A stretch of 64,000 nt of DNA from Acheta domesticus (lineage: Eukaryota > Arthropoda > Insecta > Orthoptera > Gryllidae): the NCBI GenBank assembly GCA_031308135.1, contig JAHLJT010000631.1, forward strand, positions 223,891,654 through 223,955,653. The letters run 5' to 3'. The position numbers and the translations under genes were made by a program. This document shows, one piece after another, positions 12,301-23,729 of this stretch. Every line of letters starts with the position of its first letter. Position 1 is the stretch's first letter. Under the pieces are notes generated by a model. That model was not told where the DNA came from and searched no databases. It worked only from the letters and a program-made list of their open reading frames with translations.

Positions 12301-12950
12301 CACGTCTGTTGCCTGACCCATGTGTGTCGCGCTCTAGTTGATCTTTGTCTGATTCTTCGTCTGACGAGCTTTGGTACGTCGTTCGTCGCACTTCCTTCGT
12401 GTCAATCACTTTTTTATCCGTTCGCGACCCGACGCGATTTTTCGACACCTTTTTTTTCTTATCGCACATATCATAAAGGAACTGTTCGTAATGATCGTCA
12501 CTGCTTATATTACTTTCTAAGTCACAGTTGTCTATCTCTCTTTTTTCTGGGTTCTTGTTGATATTGTCTTCCTTATCCATTGAATTGTTAGTTCTTTCCA
12601 AGAAGATTGCAGCTGTTTTTCAACCTTTCAGCCAAATGAAACTTGTTACCATCAGTCGGTAACTTCAGTTTTTGAAATTCTTCTTGCAATTGACCAATTG
12701 TAAATTTCTCGATCTTCTTGATATTGACTACAGATTATTCGTCCATGATTGTAATAATCGCGTTGGAGTCTCATTATATTGCCCCATCTTGTCATTCTTG
12801 TTTGAGCCAGTCTCGAGCGTCGTTTCTTTGCCGTCTGCCATCTTATTCTTTGATTCGTCAGTCGACATTTTTCGTCTTGGTTTGCATCAGAATACGCGTT
12901 TAACACGAACAAATTTAAATGAACTCGTGGTCGTCTTTCCATTTGTTCAA
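12281..12950 (-). pseudogene. Gag N-terminal extension / leader region
   Basis: Two hydrophilic minus-strand frames (12281-12601 and 12652-12942), rich in Ser, Asp, Lys and Arg, lie between the primer-binding site and the recognisable capsid-like gag segment. Their position suggests the N-terminal part of gag. I see no domain signature, and a frame change separates them. Confidence 0.4.
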
Positions 12951-13040
12951 CACAACTGGCTTCGTTCCGTGTACAAGTGATTCTACCCTGCTAACCCGTT
13001 CCGACAATCCGCGCCCATCTTTTCCGGAATTTGCCCGTAG

Positions 13041-13060
13041 TTCCCGGACAGAGCCCCCAA
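13041..13060 (-). promoter_or_regulatory. Primer-binding site, tRNA-Pro type
   Basis: On the minus strand, directly after a candidate LTR end (...TTACA), the sequence is TTTGGGGGCTCTGTCCGGGA. It matches the well-known tRNA-Pro primer-binding consensus TGGGGGCTCGTCCGGGA apart from one extra T. Its place between LTR and gag fits. Confidence 0.7.
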
Positions 13061-13061
13061 A

Positions 13062-14016
13062 TGTAAGAATCTCAGGTTTACTATTAACAAAAAGAGTACA
13101 ACACGAATTGCCGTAAAGAATGTGTATTAATCAACGAAATATACAAAAATCACACACACTCCAACACCTTAATACATCGGACTATTAAATTATTGTTCTC
13201 TATGGCAACAATACTTCTGCATCTTCCATCACGTGGCGCCGTCGTAGCCCAACACCGCGCTAGTCAAATATCCGGTCTCACATCCGCCAATCAAATATCC
13301 GATCTTTGTGGTGAAAAAGAGTATCCAAATACACAGAAATCAAGAAAACGTTTCTGATGTATTCGAAACTCAATTGCGAATACAGATTTACAATAAAAGG
13401 AAAACCAAAACAAAAATATTCACACCCGTTTGTTCGATTCTCGAACAACACTACTGAGCTGTTTTAAAATTCACTTTGAAATAAGCTATTCTTTAATGCA
13501 ATACTCTCTTTAGATCGGATCCGTGTACGGCCATTACCTCATGCATTCTTGTCACAAGTTAATTTAAATAACTCAAACTCAAGTTAAGACAAAGGAACAG
13601 AATTATACTCAAATTTTAAAATACGTAATTCAAATAAATAGTTTACAATAGCGTGAACACTACTGTCATTCTACAAGTCATGAACCACACGTAAAATTGT
13701 TAATTATTTACCCAATTGTACAGTAATGTACTCTTTCTTAAGGCATTCAATTTTTACTTTGAGAATCAAGTTCAGTTTTTCCACTTCATGTAATTTTCTC
13801 CCCCAAGTACATGAATATTGCCTTTTACTCTCTCAATCTACGTCTCGCCATAATGAGTTCGGTTGCACGGGACAGCGTCTTGAATGCTGAGTGCGAACGA
13901 TCGTTGACCTTGCGCCAGCAATGCCTTCTACTGGCCCCGGTGCTAAATCTCGCCCGTTACCTCGTTTCGTTCGGTGTCGCAATTTGCAGCCCCAAGGGCA
14001 GCGATACGACCTTACA
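13062..14016 (-). repeat. Candidate 5' LTR of the gypsy element
   Basis: The downstream edge is well placed: the minus strand ends in CTTACA immediately before the primer-binding site. The upstream edge is inferred from the matching terminus TGTAAG (complement of 14011-14016), giving TGTAAG...CTTACA ends and a length of 955 bp. No second LTR is available in the window to confirm it, and a hexamer match could be chance. Confidence 0.4.
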
Positions 14017-14131
14017 TAGCGCGCGGCGACGTGCTCGCTCGTGGCTTCAGCAGATCGTGGTGGCCCTCCACCTCAGCTGTTTCCATCGTTGTTTCACTGC
14101 ATTCCGTCCTCCGTCGTGTTCCTCAGTGTCC

Positions 14132-14840
14132 CCGCAGGGGGGGATCGTGACCACGTAGGTGGGCACGGTCGCCGGTGAAGAATCGTAGACGATCACCCTA
14201 AGTCTCGCGGCCTCACTCAGGTCGTTAGCCTAGCGTGTAGGCGATGCTAAGCTCCTGGTTGTCGGTTCAACCCGGCAACCCACCAGTAGGGCCCCTGGCG
14301 CGTCGACCTTAAGGCAGGATTGGGTGAAGGAGACCACTCGGGGTACTCTGGAATCCACATATAGAAGTCCGGCGGGAAATTACCTACCGTCAGGTTGCCT
14401 TGGTTGCGGTCCAACCCAGATCGTTAGCCTGAAGGTGCAGGCAGTGGGGAGGGATGGGGGCCTCGAGCCGCCTGGACTTTAGTTCAGGTGGCCCCCACTT
14501 GGGCTCTTGGCTTCGTCGTGGCAGTGGCCCAATACTCTGGGCATAAAGGAGGGACTTGGTGTCCCAGCGCATGTGAGTGGCGCGTTGTCTTACAGGCAAC
14601 ATTGACTCCGGTACTAGCTCGCTTAGCTATCAGGGCGGCCCTAGACCCACACATTGTATGGGGAGGTTGCCGCGAGGGCTAACTGCGTTCTGGCGAGATC
14701 CGGATATTGGTCAGAAAGTGTACTTGTACACCTGACGAGGGTGAGGATAGAGGCTAGCGCCTAGGAGCCCACCCTGGGACTTAATACGGTACAAGTGCTG
14801 GGGGTGCCAAATTCGGCATAGCACGTCTAAACATATACGA
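14132..14840. mobile_element. 709-bp insertion bounded by a perfect 15-bp target duplication
   Basis: TGTTCCTCAGTGTCC occurs at 14117-14131 and again, identically, at 14841-14855. The sequence between them is GC-rich and unlike its flanks. A 15-bp target-site duplication is the length made by target-primed reverse transcription, so this is most likely a 5'-truncated non-LTR element or a SINE. No protein frame or obvious tail assigns it to a family. Confidence 0.75.
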
Positions 14841-14998
14841 TGTTCCTCAGTGTCCGTCTTCCTTCTGCTTCTTTCTTGAAATATTCCTTCACGCTCGCGT
14901 CTGTTTCTCTCTTCTTTCCCGTTCACGTCGTGTAAGCCTTCGTGCGAAAAGTCTCCTGCACTTCGCAATTGCTTATTTCGTTTTGAAATAGTTCTGGC

Positions 14999-15459
14999 TA
15001 GTGCCGTGTTAACGCATGGCCCACACTGTTCAAGGGCTCACGGAAAAAATATTTAAAATATTTGGAAATTTTCGGAATAAAATATTAAAATAATTTAGTT
15101 CTTAAAAATTATTTAATACTAAATTTTTCAAAAAATAAAATAACGTATAAAAAGGGATGTATGATTAAACTATGCGCAAAAAATTGGTATAACGGAGTGA
15201 TGTGTCGCGCATTATTGGATAATATTTATAATACAGAATGTTGCTGGACGAAAATGTCACTGGGTGATGAGAGGTTTAGTTTTTTAACAAAACTTGTCGT
15301 TAAATAGTTAAATGTTTTGATTAAATTGAATTTTTTATTGATACAATTTTTTATATTTCAGCATCGAAATTGGAAGGGGGAGGATCGATGAAAGTAAAAT
15401 AGGGGGGGGGGCAAATTGATCTAGGCCCGAGGGTCCCCAATGTTGTTAAAACGGCCCTG
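14999..15459. mobile_element. hAT-like MITE, 461 bp with 8-bp target duplication
   Basis: The target duplication GTTCTGGC is at 14991-14998 and 15460-15467. The left end reads TAGTGCCGTGTTAACGCATG. The right end in reverse complement reads CAGGGCCGTTTTAACAACAT. An 8-bp duplication with a CAGGGCCG-type terminus is characteristic of hAT elements. The interior is AT-rich with a G-run (15403-15412) and no coding frame. Confidence 0.75.
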
Positions 15460-15469
15460 GTTCTGGCTC

Positions 15470-16027
15470 GTAAAATACACTTGTTAGTTCTCATCTACCT
15501 TTACGATTTCACAGTTTGTATTGGATGCTTTAGATATGGAAATAGTGACCGAATTCACCGTCTGCGAACTTCACTTTGAATTATTATTGAAAATCAAATC
15601 AACTTAACCGTTTTCACGATACGTTCTATCAAATTACTACTCTTAAAAAAATGCCTGTTTGGTCGCAACTTCAGCTCTCTAAGCAAATGCTAATTTCGAC
15701 TATTACAAGGCCTCCAACTCAGAAGCAACTGCTCAAGCGGCAGTTCAGACAAAAAGAAGTTGCGATACGTGGTCCGCAATATTTATGGCGCTGCCCTCCA
15801 CAGTAAGATGGGAATACGTCATGCCCCATTCCCCAACTGACCCAGCGTGCATAACAGCTCCTTCAGCTCAGCTTCAAGTTCGCGGTGTTGATGTGGTCAA
15901 CGGATACTAGGCCGCGCTTCTGTTACTCATCGCGGTGTGCACTCTTGTGATTTCTGCGTTCTCGTCAAATAACAATTGCGTGGGCGGCTGAGACGTGTGG
16001 TGGAGACTACCGGACACGTGTGTGTGC

Positions 16028-16028
<1 letters not shown>
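15470..16028. other. Spacer, nothing recognised
   Basis: Mixed-composition sequence without a convincing frame or repeat boundary. Confidence 0.5.

Positions 16029-16074
<46 letters not shown>
16029..16074. repeat. (TA)n microsatellite
   Basis: About 22 uninterrupted TA units directly follow a short GTGTGTGCG tract. Confidence 0.97.
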
Positions 16075-16079
<5 letters not shown>

Positions 16080-16673
16080 TATTTAATTACCTTTTCTTTA
16101 AAAATAGAGTTGGAATAGAATTAGAATTTTCTAAATCATTTACATTATCTACAATATTGTACAAAATGTGACCGGACGTAATTCTGCTGCTCCATTGATT
16201 AACCGTCCCGTCTATTTTGAAAACTGGAGGCGGTACCGAGCCAAGTATGTGTTTCAACCGTGAATGAAGGAACATAAAAGAACCATACCATTTCAAAACC
16301 GAAACGCGGTCTCGAGACTTCACCTTGAGCCAGGACATATGGATTTTGGGCAAGTGAAGATTCTGGACAACCGCGGAAAGGCGCGAGAATTGTATCAGAG
16401 ACGTTGCTTAAACTGAATGAAACCTTCAATACTATGATAGAATCGAATACCTTTAGTGGAATTTACGACAACTTACTTTTACTGTACTTTTACGACAACT
16501 TACTTTTACTTTACTTTTACGTTTTAACAATTAGTTCTTTAGTTAAGTTCTTAAGTTAACTTTTAGTTTTAACAGAATTAATTCTTTCTTCCTCATGGTT
16601 CTCCCCTTCATTGACGGCTGAGCCGCCTTTAAGCAAACGCCCTGAGACTGCGACTCGTCGCATCATGACTCAC
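16075..16673. other. Intron sequence of the lipocalin-like gene, unannotated
   Basis: This lies just downstream (minus strand) of the exon at 16674-16911. Short minus-strand frames exist, but none starts at a convincing acceptor in the phase needed to continue the lipocalin reading frame. Confidence 0.4.
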
Positions 16674-16911
16674 CGTTCTGCGGCTGGTCGACGAGCCAGT
16701 AGCCCTTGTGGGTCTCGGGCTCGGGCAGGCGCAGGGTGTAGCTGACGTGGTGGTGGTTCTCGTGCCACCGCAGGCGCATGCGCACGTCGGGCGCGGGCGC
16801 CCACATGGGCCCCAAGTCGATCTTGGGGCAAGCGGTGGTGGAGGCGGTGGCGCGCGTGGGCCCCTGCGGCAGGTGCTCCGCCACCTGCACCACGTACCAC
16901 ACGCCCTGCAT
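16674..16911 (-). CDS. Lipocalin-like secreted protein, internal exon with GxW motif
   Basis: This exon encodes the start of a lipocalin-type beta-barrel, a fold that carries small hydrophobic ligands outside the cell. Seen directly: an acceptor (CTTCTCGCGTTGCAG) precedes position 16911, and a perfect donor (G|GTGAGT) follows 16674. The exon is 238 nt, entering in phase 0 and leaving in phase 1. It encodes 79 codons beginning MQGVWYVVQVAEHLPQG. GVWY is the conserved lipocalin GxWY block, where the Trp packs at the barrel base. Further on come TTACPKIDLGP with one Cys, MRLRWHENHHHVSYTL and KGYWLVDQPQN, plausible beta strands. The exon is CpG-rich unlike its AT-rich flanks. Joined to 40859-41283, the Cys of that exon precedes GxW by about 16 residues, the usual spacing. 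Fold confidence is moderate; ligand and orthologue are unknown. Confidence 0.75.
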
Positions 16912-16979
16912 CTGCAACGCGAGAAGGGGCCTGGTACTGCACGGCACTCACAAACCTCATCGTAGAGATTTTACGTAGA

Positions 16980-17464
16980 GATACCTAACATTTGTCACAT
17001 GAACACAGTCTGGAATAAAGTAAGGTAACTGCAATGTAAATACCTTGTAATGCATTTAAACATACATATAAAAATATATACGAATACTGTTTCCTAACCC
17101 GTGATGAAGTTTCGTAAGACATCTAGAAAAATACATCCAAACTAGAAGTGCTAAAACAGCACATACTGTCTCGCACTATCTCTAGTTATTCCAGTTTTCG
17201 AAAATTCAGAGAGTTCAACGACAATATGGTCTGCGTCAATTATTAAGCGTCCTTTGTGAAAAAAATAAATTAAAAATGTGCAGTATTCTTTGAAAAAAAT
17301 TGTTATTTATAAATTACATATTTTTTTAAGTATAAATTACACGAAAAATACTAGTTTTTTTTTTTTTGAAAATTGTGCATGACCTTTTTTAAAGATCTGA
17401 TTTTTTAACATTTCATTTAAGACAAAAGTCTCTAGCTTCAATTTTGTACTTTATCCTTGTTAAT
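16980..17464. other. AT-rich intron sequence
   Basis: No gene or defined repeat was recognised. It would lie inside the large lipocalin intron. Confidence 0.5.
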
Positions 17465-17925
17465 GTTTAGCAGTGTTCGAAATCGCTCCTTTGTTCTCTC
17501 TATAATCGTATTTAAATTTCTGGCATAGTTAAATGTGCTACGTTTTTAACAAGGTTTTTTTTCATAAACGGCAACGGCAATAAATTTTTGTTTGTGGTAA
17601 TAATTAGTATATAATTTGTATTTAATTATGTTCTTGGTTTGGTTCGATTGTGCTCGTTGGCTCTCAATATAAACGTATTTGAATTTCCGGCATGGTTGAA
17701 TATACTTCAGTTTTTAACAATATTTTTTTCACAAGCTTTTAATTGGCAATTAATTAGCAATAAATTATTGGAGAGTTTCCGTGGACCTGCGACCCGAATT
17801 TCACTGATGTGTGGGCTGGCGTTGCGTCAAGCCAGCTTACACCCGTTTTCCGCCCTGGAGATACGTGGCAATTAATTCGAAGTTGTGGCAATTGGCAATT
17901 AATTAGCAATAAATCATTAGACATA
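17465..17925. repeat. Diverged tandem duplication, period about 175 bp
   Basis: TCTATAATCGTATTTAAATT with CTGGCATAGTTAAATG and GTTTTTAACAAG (17490-17565) recurs as CAATATAAACGTATTTGAAT with CCGGCATGGTTGAATA and GTTTTTAACAAT (17660-17725). The next block, AATTGGCAATTAATTAGCAA, is present near 17743 and again near 17889. This looks like a decayed minisatellite-like array or local duplication. Confidence 0.65.
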
Positions 17926-18403
17926 TTTCATTCCGGTGAGCTGACATGGTTGTTCCAGCTTGACGCACCTACAAGGTTCGTCGACTCACGTATACGATAT
18001 CAGCACGGTCAGTTGTCCTTGCGCGCTGCAGCATGTCATTTACCAAGTTCTAATTGCACTGTTTTTGTAACAGATACTTTTCTAATATTAACAATGTTTA
18101 TACCACTGCATTGCATTTTGAATGATCTTTAGAATGATGGAGAAAGAAAATATATACTTCCATTTAAAAAATGGAAATAGTTGTGTCAAACAAAAAAGTT
18201 ACAAACAAAAAACGAAATATGTTATATGCCCCATCATCTGCAACAACATGGCGCAAATAGCGTCTCGATATCTTGAACCGTTTTCAAGATTTTGAGGTGG
18301 ACAACTTCGGTAGTCCACCTGTATATCAGAAATATAAAAAAAGGCGCCGCTCCTTAGAATAACTCATGAAAATAACACCATGAAATATTTAATGGTGGGA
18401 AGG

Positions 18404-19442
18404 CAGTGGCGTAGCGTGACTCGCACCTTTGGGGATGCTCAACAATAACACACAAAATGTCACTATCAACTATACTGCGATTTTTGTAGGAAGAGCTCTC
18501 AAGATAACTCAAATCCCATCTTCGCAATGGAATATGTCACGGCATTTCGTATCATTCACAGTCGTTCCGCTAGATTTCGCACGATCGCGACCGTATGAAG
18601 CAGTGCTTGCGATCATGCGACTTCTACCGGCAAGACCGAGAAAAGACGCGAAATGCCGTGACATATTCCATCGCGAAGATGGGATTTGAGTTATCTTGAG
18701 AGCTCTTCCTAGAAAAATCGCAGTATACTTCATCTAACAGGCGAACGCAACACAAGGAGAAACACTGGAACTACTTCCACGATCTCGATTGCTTTACTGC
18801 TCGTAGGCGCTTCACACAAACTCCTCACAGTAGTCAGGACTGCCGATATCTTGAAAGCAAATTATACAATGGCTCAGCTTCAATTCTTAATCGCGAATGG
18901 CAATGAGACCACTTGTTAATTTATACATTGCAGACTAAAATAATATGTAATCGATTTAAGGGATAATTCAATTTCTTGGATATTAATTAAGAAATAGTAG
19001 ACAGGCACTATTTCTACAGTTTGTGCCCATGACCAAGCGGGGACTCCCGAGTGAGAGAGAGAATTTACTGCCTGCCTGAAGTGTGCTGCCCTCTCGTGCA
19101 CAAACGAGTTTCTTTCCGCAGTGGAACCTAGAGTAAAGTAGTCGGGTTTCCCTAGGCCAGGGATGGAGAGGGGAGAGGGAAACCTCGCCATCTGCACATG
19201 CGTCAATGCTCGTCGCAACCTCGCGGCAGACGCTCGAAGCATTTTAGCGTCCAAGCAATCACAGGCCAGCTTCAATAACCCGCCGAATTCAATCATAGGA
19301 AATCAATTTAAAATTAATACAAAACGTGTTTCGCTCAACGGACCCCTTGTAAGATTATCAATAGTTTAATATCAAAGTGTTTAGGGTTCTTTATTAATAT
19401 TATATTCGGGGATGCTCAGCGTCCCCTGACGCTATGCTACTG
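18404..19442. mobile_element. hAT-like element, 1039 bp, holding a nested foldback MITE
   Basis: The left end is CAGTGGCGTAGCGTGACTCG and the right end in reverse complement is CAGTAGCATAGCGTCAGGGG. Both then carry GATGCTCA-type subterminal sequence (GGGGATGCTCA on the left, GCTGAGCATCCCC on the right). Flanks are GTGGGAAGG (18395-18403) and GTGGGAGG (19443-19450), an 8-bp target duplication with one extra A on the left. That, plus the CAGNGG terminus, indicates the hAT superfamily. The interior has no transposase-like frame, so the copy is non-autonomous. Confidence 0.8.
18471..18727. mobile_element. Foldback MITE, 257 bp, copy 1
   Basis: Nearly the whole element is an inverted repeat: TATACTGCGATTTTTGTAGG on the left is mirrored by AAAAATCGCAGTATA on the right, with arms of about 125 bp and almost no loop. 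The two strands therefore encode closely similar peptides. The inner arm (GGAATATGTCACGGCATTTC) is shared with the element at 38015-38245. The ends suggest a TA target, as used by Tc1/mariner-like enzymes. It sits inside the hAT-like element at 18404-19442. Confidence 0.8.
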
Positions 19443-19450
19443 GTGGGAGG

Positions 19451-20610
19451 TCTAATCCTTAGACCCTAGCTGTGTCGTGAACAATGACGCATTGCGTATG
19501 AAAATTCAACCAGGAGGCTAAGTAAGAGAAGAAGCAAAATAACACTACCAAAAATTAGAATTTTTTAATGAAACCGAAACGTTTTTTCGAGTTCCTGTGT
19601 ATCTACGAAAATTACATAAACCTCCCACGTGACCAAAGTCTGGATAGTTTTCTATCATGGATAATTATCTAACTAAAACAATATACATATCTCAAGTGGC
19701 CGGAGGTTGTATAGTTTCTTTTCATCTTTTCGCGCATTGAAAATTAGTAATACAGATATTGTAAATGAACAGAGGCGGCATTTTATTGAGTTTACAAACA
19801 GTTTTCTAACTTGCACGTGCATGAAACGGTTAGATATGAGACCGTTTACTACTTAATTTTCAGTACGCTGCAATTGTTTGAATTGTTGATCAGGCAATCT
19901 GCAGGAACTTTGGTAGTGACCAGAGAAAGAAGCATGTAAATTAAGTTCACAGGGAGTTAAATTTGAGACCTAAAATAGAAACGTAGTGGAGTTACCTTGC
20001 TGGACCCAGGCTAAATATTTGCTTTATCTTGGAAGACAAGTCTTCAACTGAAGATCCATTTCGGCGTATTTGTGTTGCTCATTAATGTTTAAATGTAGAG
20101 TGATGGATTCCCCAAGGTTTTTGAACTTCGACATAAATTAAATTTGGAGGTTGTGAAAATTGTTTTAGTAAACCCTAGTTTCTGAGATATAACTGAACTC
20201 AGCATGAATCCCTAAAGTCGTGGCGAATCTACGAAGTCTCGCGCCAGATATCTTGGAAGTAAGCTTAATTAGCGGAGTAGTAGTTCGCTCCACTATGCGT
20301 TTGGCTGCAGATTACATCTGAGAATTCATGCGAATCATCATTAGGTCTAATGTGTAAAATAATCTGCAAATCAGTGTCACGTAACATTAGTGTAATTCTT
20401 TGATAATAATTCTTTAATTCGTTAAGATTGTCAAAAACATTTAAGTCGTTTAAATAGATCCTTTTTACACACAGCCAACACAAAGTGAGTGTTAAGGAGA
20501 TTAATCTCTTGATTGATTTATTCATAGTATTATCAGGCATGTAACTAATACACATCAAACTTCAATATAAAAAGTTCAACAGTTAAATATGGAAGTAAAA
20601 AATAGAAGCA
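19451..20610. other. AT-rich intron sequence, no gene recognised
   Basis: Only short frames occur. The region lies between the hAT-like element and a decayed LINE. Confidence 0.5.
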
Positions 20611-20613
20611 TGC

Positions 20614-21749
20614 GGGCGTATTTATTGATCTGAAGGTGACCTTTGACAATCTGAACTGGAAAAAGTTGTGGAACGTTATGTTAAAATTAGGAGTTGATAA
20701 AGAGACAAGTAATTGCTTGAAGATAATATACAAAGAAACGAATTGCAGGGTGATGATAGAAAGTGAATTGAGCTATCCGTTCTGGATCAATAACGGGGTT
20801 AGACAGGTTTGCCCATTGAGTCGCCTTCTTTCAATTTATATACGGTAGGTTTAGGGCCAGGATGGTGGGTTATTGATTGGTAAATTAAATATTTGATCTT
20901 TATCTTACGGTGATAATGTGGTATTATTGGCTAATAACGCCAAGGATTTGAATCAGATGACGGGGAGATTAGACATTTTTTGAGAATAGAGACTTGAATT
21001 AAATGCGGATAAAAGCAAAGTGAGGGAATTTAAAAAGAGCAGAAGGAAGACTAAATGTGGGAAATTATATGGAAAGGAAGTTTTAGTTGTGAACGATTAT
21101 AAGTATTTAATTTTGTCTTAAAAAGGGAGGGAGCTACGAAAGGCACGTAGTAGAAATGAGTAAGAAGAGGATGGTGGCTACGAAACAAGTGTGGGGTATA
21201 ATTAAGAGAAGGTGCTGGGATTTTTGGGCAAAGGGTATGAGGATATATGATAATGTACTTGATTCTATTTTGAGTTGGGGGCAGAAATTAGGAGATGGAA
21301 GGAAAGGTGGAAACTAGAAGCAATACATAAAAGATTTTTGAGATGGACCCTAGGAACAGACTATTGCACACCAGGTTTCATGGTAAGATGGGAAGTAATA
21401 ATGAGAATAGATATGGGCAAAATGGCATCAAGTTTGAGGAAAGGATTAGGAGAGGGAGGGGAAATGAGATATTAAAGCAAGTTTGTTGGGAAATAGTTAA
21501 AACATAGAGACTGAGACATCTGATTGGTAAAAGGAAAGGGAAAGTGTTTGGGATAAGAGAAGTTACTTGTTGAAGGAGGTGTCAAGGCTAGGAGGAGAAG
21601 GGATAGACGTAAGTATGAAATTGATCCAAAGAGAAAAAGATCAGTTTACGCAGAAATATTACGAAAAAATAAGGAATTCAGATTTTAATAAATGGTTTAA
21701 AATGATTCCGATGAATGATATGGTAAGGAAACTGGCAGGCTTAGGATAG
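20614..21749 (+). pseudogene. Non-LTR retrotransposon reverse transcriptase remnant
   Basis: The first block reads AGVFIDLKVTFDNLNWKKLW and continues to NNGVRQVCPLSRLL, matching RT blocks of non-LTR elements (F(I/L)D..KAFD and GVRQGCPLSPLLF). A stop follows at about 20848. The catalytic box is recognisable at 20906-20917 but reads YGDN instead of YADD, so both the Ala and the second Asp are lost. Later fragments with KRFLRWTLG (about 21330) belong to the C-terminal region. Several stops and frame changes make it non-functional. The clade was not assigned. Confidence 0.75.
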
Positions 21750-21759
21750 CAAGATTTAC

Positions 21760-22555
21760 GTTAGATAATGAAATGAGAGCGAGTTATGATGGCTGAATAT
21801 TAAGGGGGAAAATTTACGACCTGTGAGATGGAAGAGGCAGATTGGGAACTATTTTAGAGAGATGTCTGGTTTTAAAGGAAGGAATGTGGGCAAAGTGGAA
21901 TATTCAGGATAAGGTGAGGTGGTTAGTAGAGGACAAAGGTGAAAGAATCAGTATGTTTGATAAATTCAGGAAAGGGCTTAGTATGTAGCGGGCTTATAAC
22001 CTCAGTATGTATTATGTATAGTTGAATAACTGTTATATTTATAGTTATAATATAAAATTAATTCACCAAACTTTAAAACAAGCAATCTTATTCTAATCGT
22101 TCGGGTTTCCCGAGAATTGTGCGTAGAGATGTAAATGCTCGTAATCTACTATTTTTTCGCGTTGGCAGGTGAAATTATTTTTATGAGCAGTTATTATTGT
22201 ATTTTATACCAAATACTGATACACCATTAATTTCCAAATTTCGATTGATGACAAAATTCTTGTGATGACATTTTTTGTACGGTGTCATAAAAAATTTAAA
22301 GACGTTAAGTTGTAAAAGTTGATGTCCACTCTCCCATTTTATACAGAAAATTTCAGTTATGCTTTGTGCTTCTAGTTGTGAATTGTTAAATAAAGGCAGG
22401 CTACGACGCAGTTTTTGAGTCTTTTTTCCGAAGAGAGAGATACCGAAAATTATTTTCTGTAATTTGTGACACATCAAAAAATACAACAGGACTGGTAAAA
22501 TCTTGTTATTTAGTGCATTTAACACTATATCTACATAGATTTATAGAAAACATAT
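21760..22555. other. 3' part or flank of the LINE remnant, otherwise unassigned
   Basis: Up to about 22020 the purine-rich composition of the LINE continues without recognisable motifs. From there to 22555 the sequence is AT-rich and featureless. Confidence 0.4.
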
Positions 22556-22589
22556 GAAACCATATTTGAGCAAATGTCGTTCACGTATT

Positions 22590-22895
22590 CCTGAAAATGA
22601 ACATTTTCGAGCAATTTTCACGCATTTGGAGTTTTGACAAACTTCATCAGAAATGATTTGAAGCATTTTTACTCACAAAAGCAATAAATATATAAAAACC
22701 TCTAGTGATATAAAAATTAAACCGGGAGAGGTGTATTTGTGAGTTAACGTGCTTCAAGTTACGTCTAATGAAGTTTTTCCAAAACTCAAAAATTGTGTGT
22801 GAAAAAGAGCTTCAAATTTTGAATTTACAGTAACGCTTAAACGCCGTTTTCTTAAAAACGGCTCCAAATTTTTCAGAGGAAAATGGCGTTTAGAA
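22590..22895. repeat. Imperfect foldback repeat, related to 2300-2500
   Basis: The left arm (ACGCATTTGGAGTTTTGACA, then AACTTCATC and TTGAAGCATTTTTACTCACA) is mirrored by the right arm, whose reverse complement reads TTTTTGAGTTTTGGAAAAAC, then TTCATTAGACG and TTGAAGCACGTTAACTCACA. The right arm continues into the segment shared with 2300-2500. It is probably an old MITE. Confidence 0.6.
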
Positions 22896-23159
22896 TGAGA
22901 TTTTACTATTATTTAATTTTCTTAAAATAATATTTCTGTTTGGAAACCGACAAATTTTCCGCAGCATTAATCCTATCTCTATTCTCCGTGTATGTAGGTA
23001 TGCGAAGGAAAGTAAAAAGCTATGTACAAATGTCCGATTTGGAGAAAAAGTCATTTTGCCATTTCTCCTGGAATAGTGGGAAAGCATTTTCTTATGGAAT
23101 AAACTTTTTAGTAGTCTTCCGTTCTCCACCAGTCGTCCTACTGGTCAGAAAGACAGCTG

Positions 23160-23540
23160 TACTTTGCCGCGGGGCGAAGAGCCGACGAAAAAAGACGAAA
23201 AGATTCTTTACGACTAGCATGATTAACCCGCCCGCGCCTCCTCGTGTGAGGTTGCGCCGGCTGAGGCAGCCACATGTCAGGGTGGCGCGTCGTGCGTTAT
23301 TCTCGTCGCGTCCTTTACATAAAAGTCCGTCTCGTCTCCGGGTAATCGGTTCGTGTCGCGCCAATGGGATAATTAGCGGCGGCGCGGCGCCTTCCCCCAG
23401 CGCGCGCCCGCCGACGCGCGCGCCCGTTATTTACTGCCGTGACCTTTGCACGCGCTCCCTCCGGATAGCGCACCGACCCGCGAACTTACGGAACTGTCGA
23501 CCGAGGATTTGGTGCACTTCGCGTGTGAGCATTTGTCTTT
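23160..23540. promoter_or_regulatory. CpG-rich island (intronic), function unknown
   Basis: High GC and frequent CpG, with (GCGC)-type runs at about 23380-23425, in otherwise AT-rich DNA. A 224-residue plus-strand frame spans it, but its Arg/Pro/Ala bias is what chance gives in GC-rich DNA. It could be an alternative promoter, an unrecognised exon or a GC-rich transposon piece. Confidence 0.35.
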
Positions 23541-23729
23541 ACTTGGGGAGGGATTCATTCCAGCACATATTGATCTTTTCACACGCTCTCGAATATCACT
23601 GTATCGGTTTCTAATATCGCTTTTGTATAAGGACAAAGTAAATTGAACATTGTTTTCGGTTTGTGTTCAATATAATTTATTAACACTAGTAATAACAGCG
23701 GAGACTTTATATAAATCTCACTTTTATTC

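Larger units (their letters stand above)
10533..14016 (-). mobile_element. Ty3/gypsy-type LTR retrotransposon, internally deleted
   Basis: Read on the minus strand, the order is candidate 5' LTR, primer-binding site, gag with two CCHC zinc knuckles, then a short pol remnant. That is the canonical 5'-to-3' order. Protease, the catalytic core of RT, RNase H, integrase and a 3' LTR are absent, so the copy is truncated and cannot move by itself. It is recognised from gag and RT-flanking motifs; no envelope-like frame is present. Confidence 0.8.

Noticed and set aside
22940..23614. 224-residue plus-strand frame
   Set aside because: It spans an AT-rich to CpG-rich transition with no domain and overlaps a minus-strand frame of equal quality.
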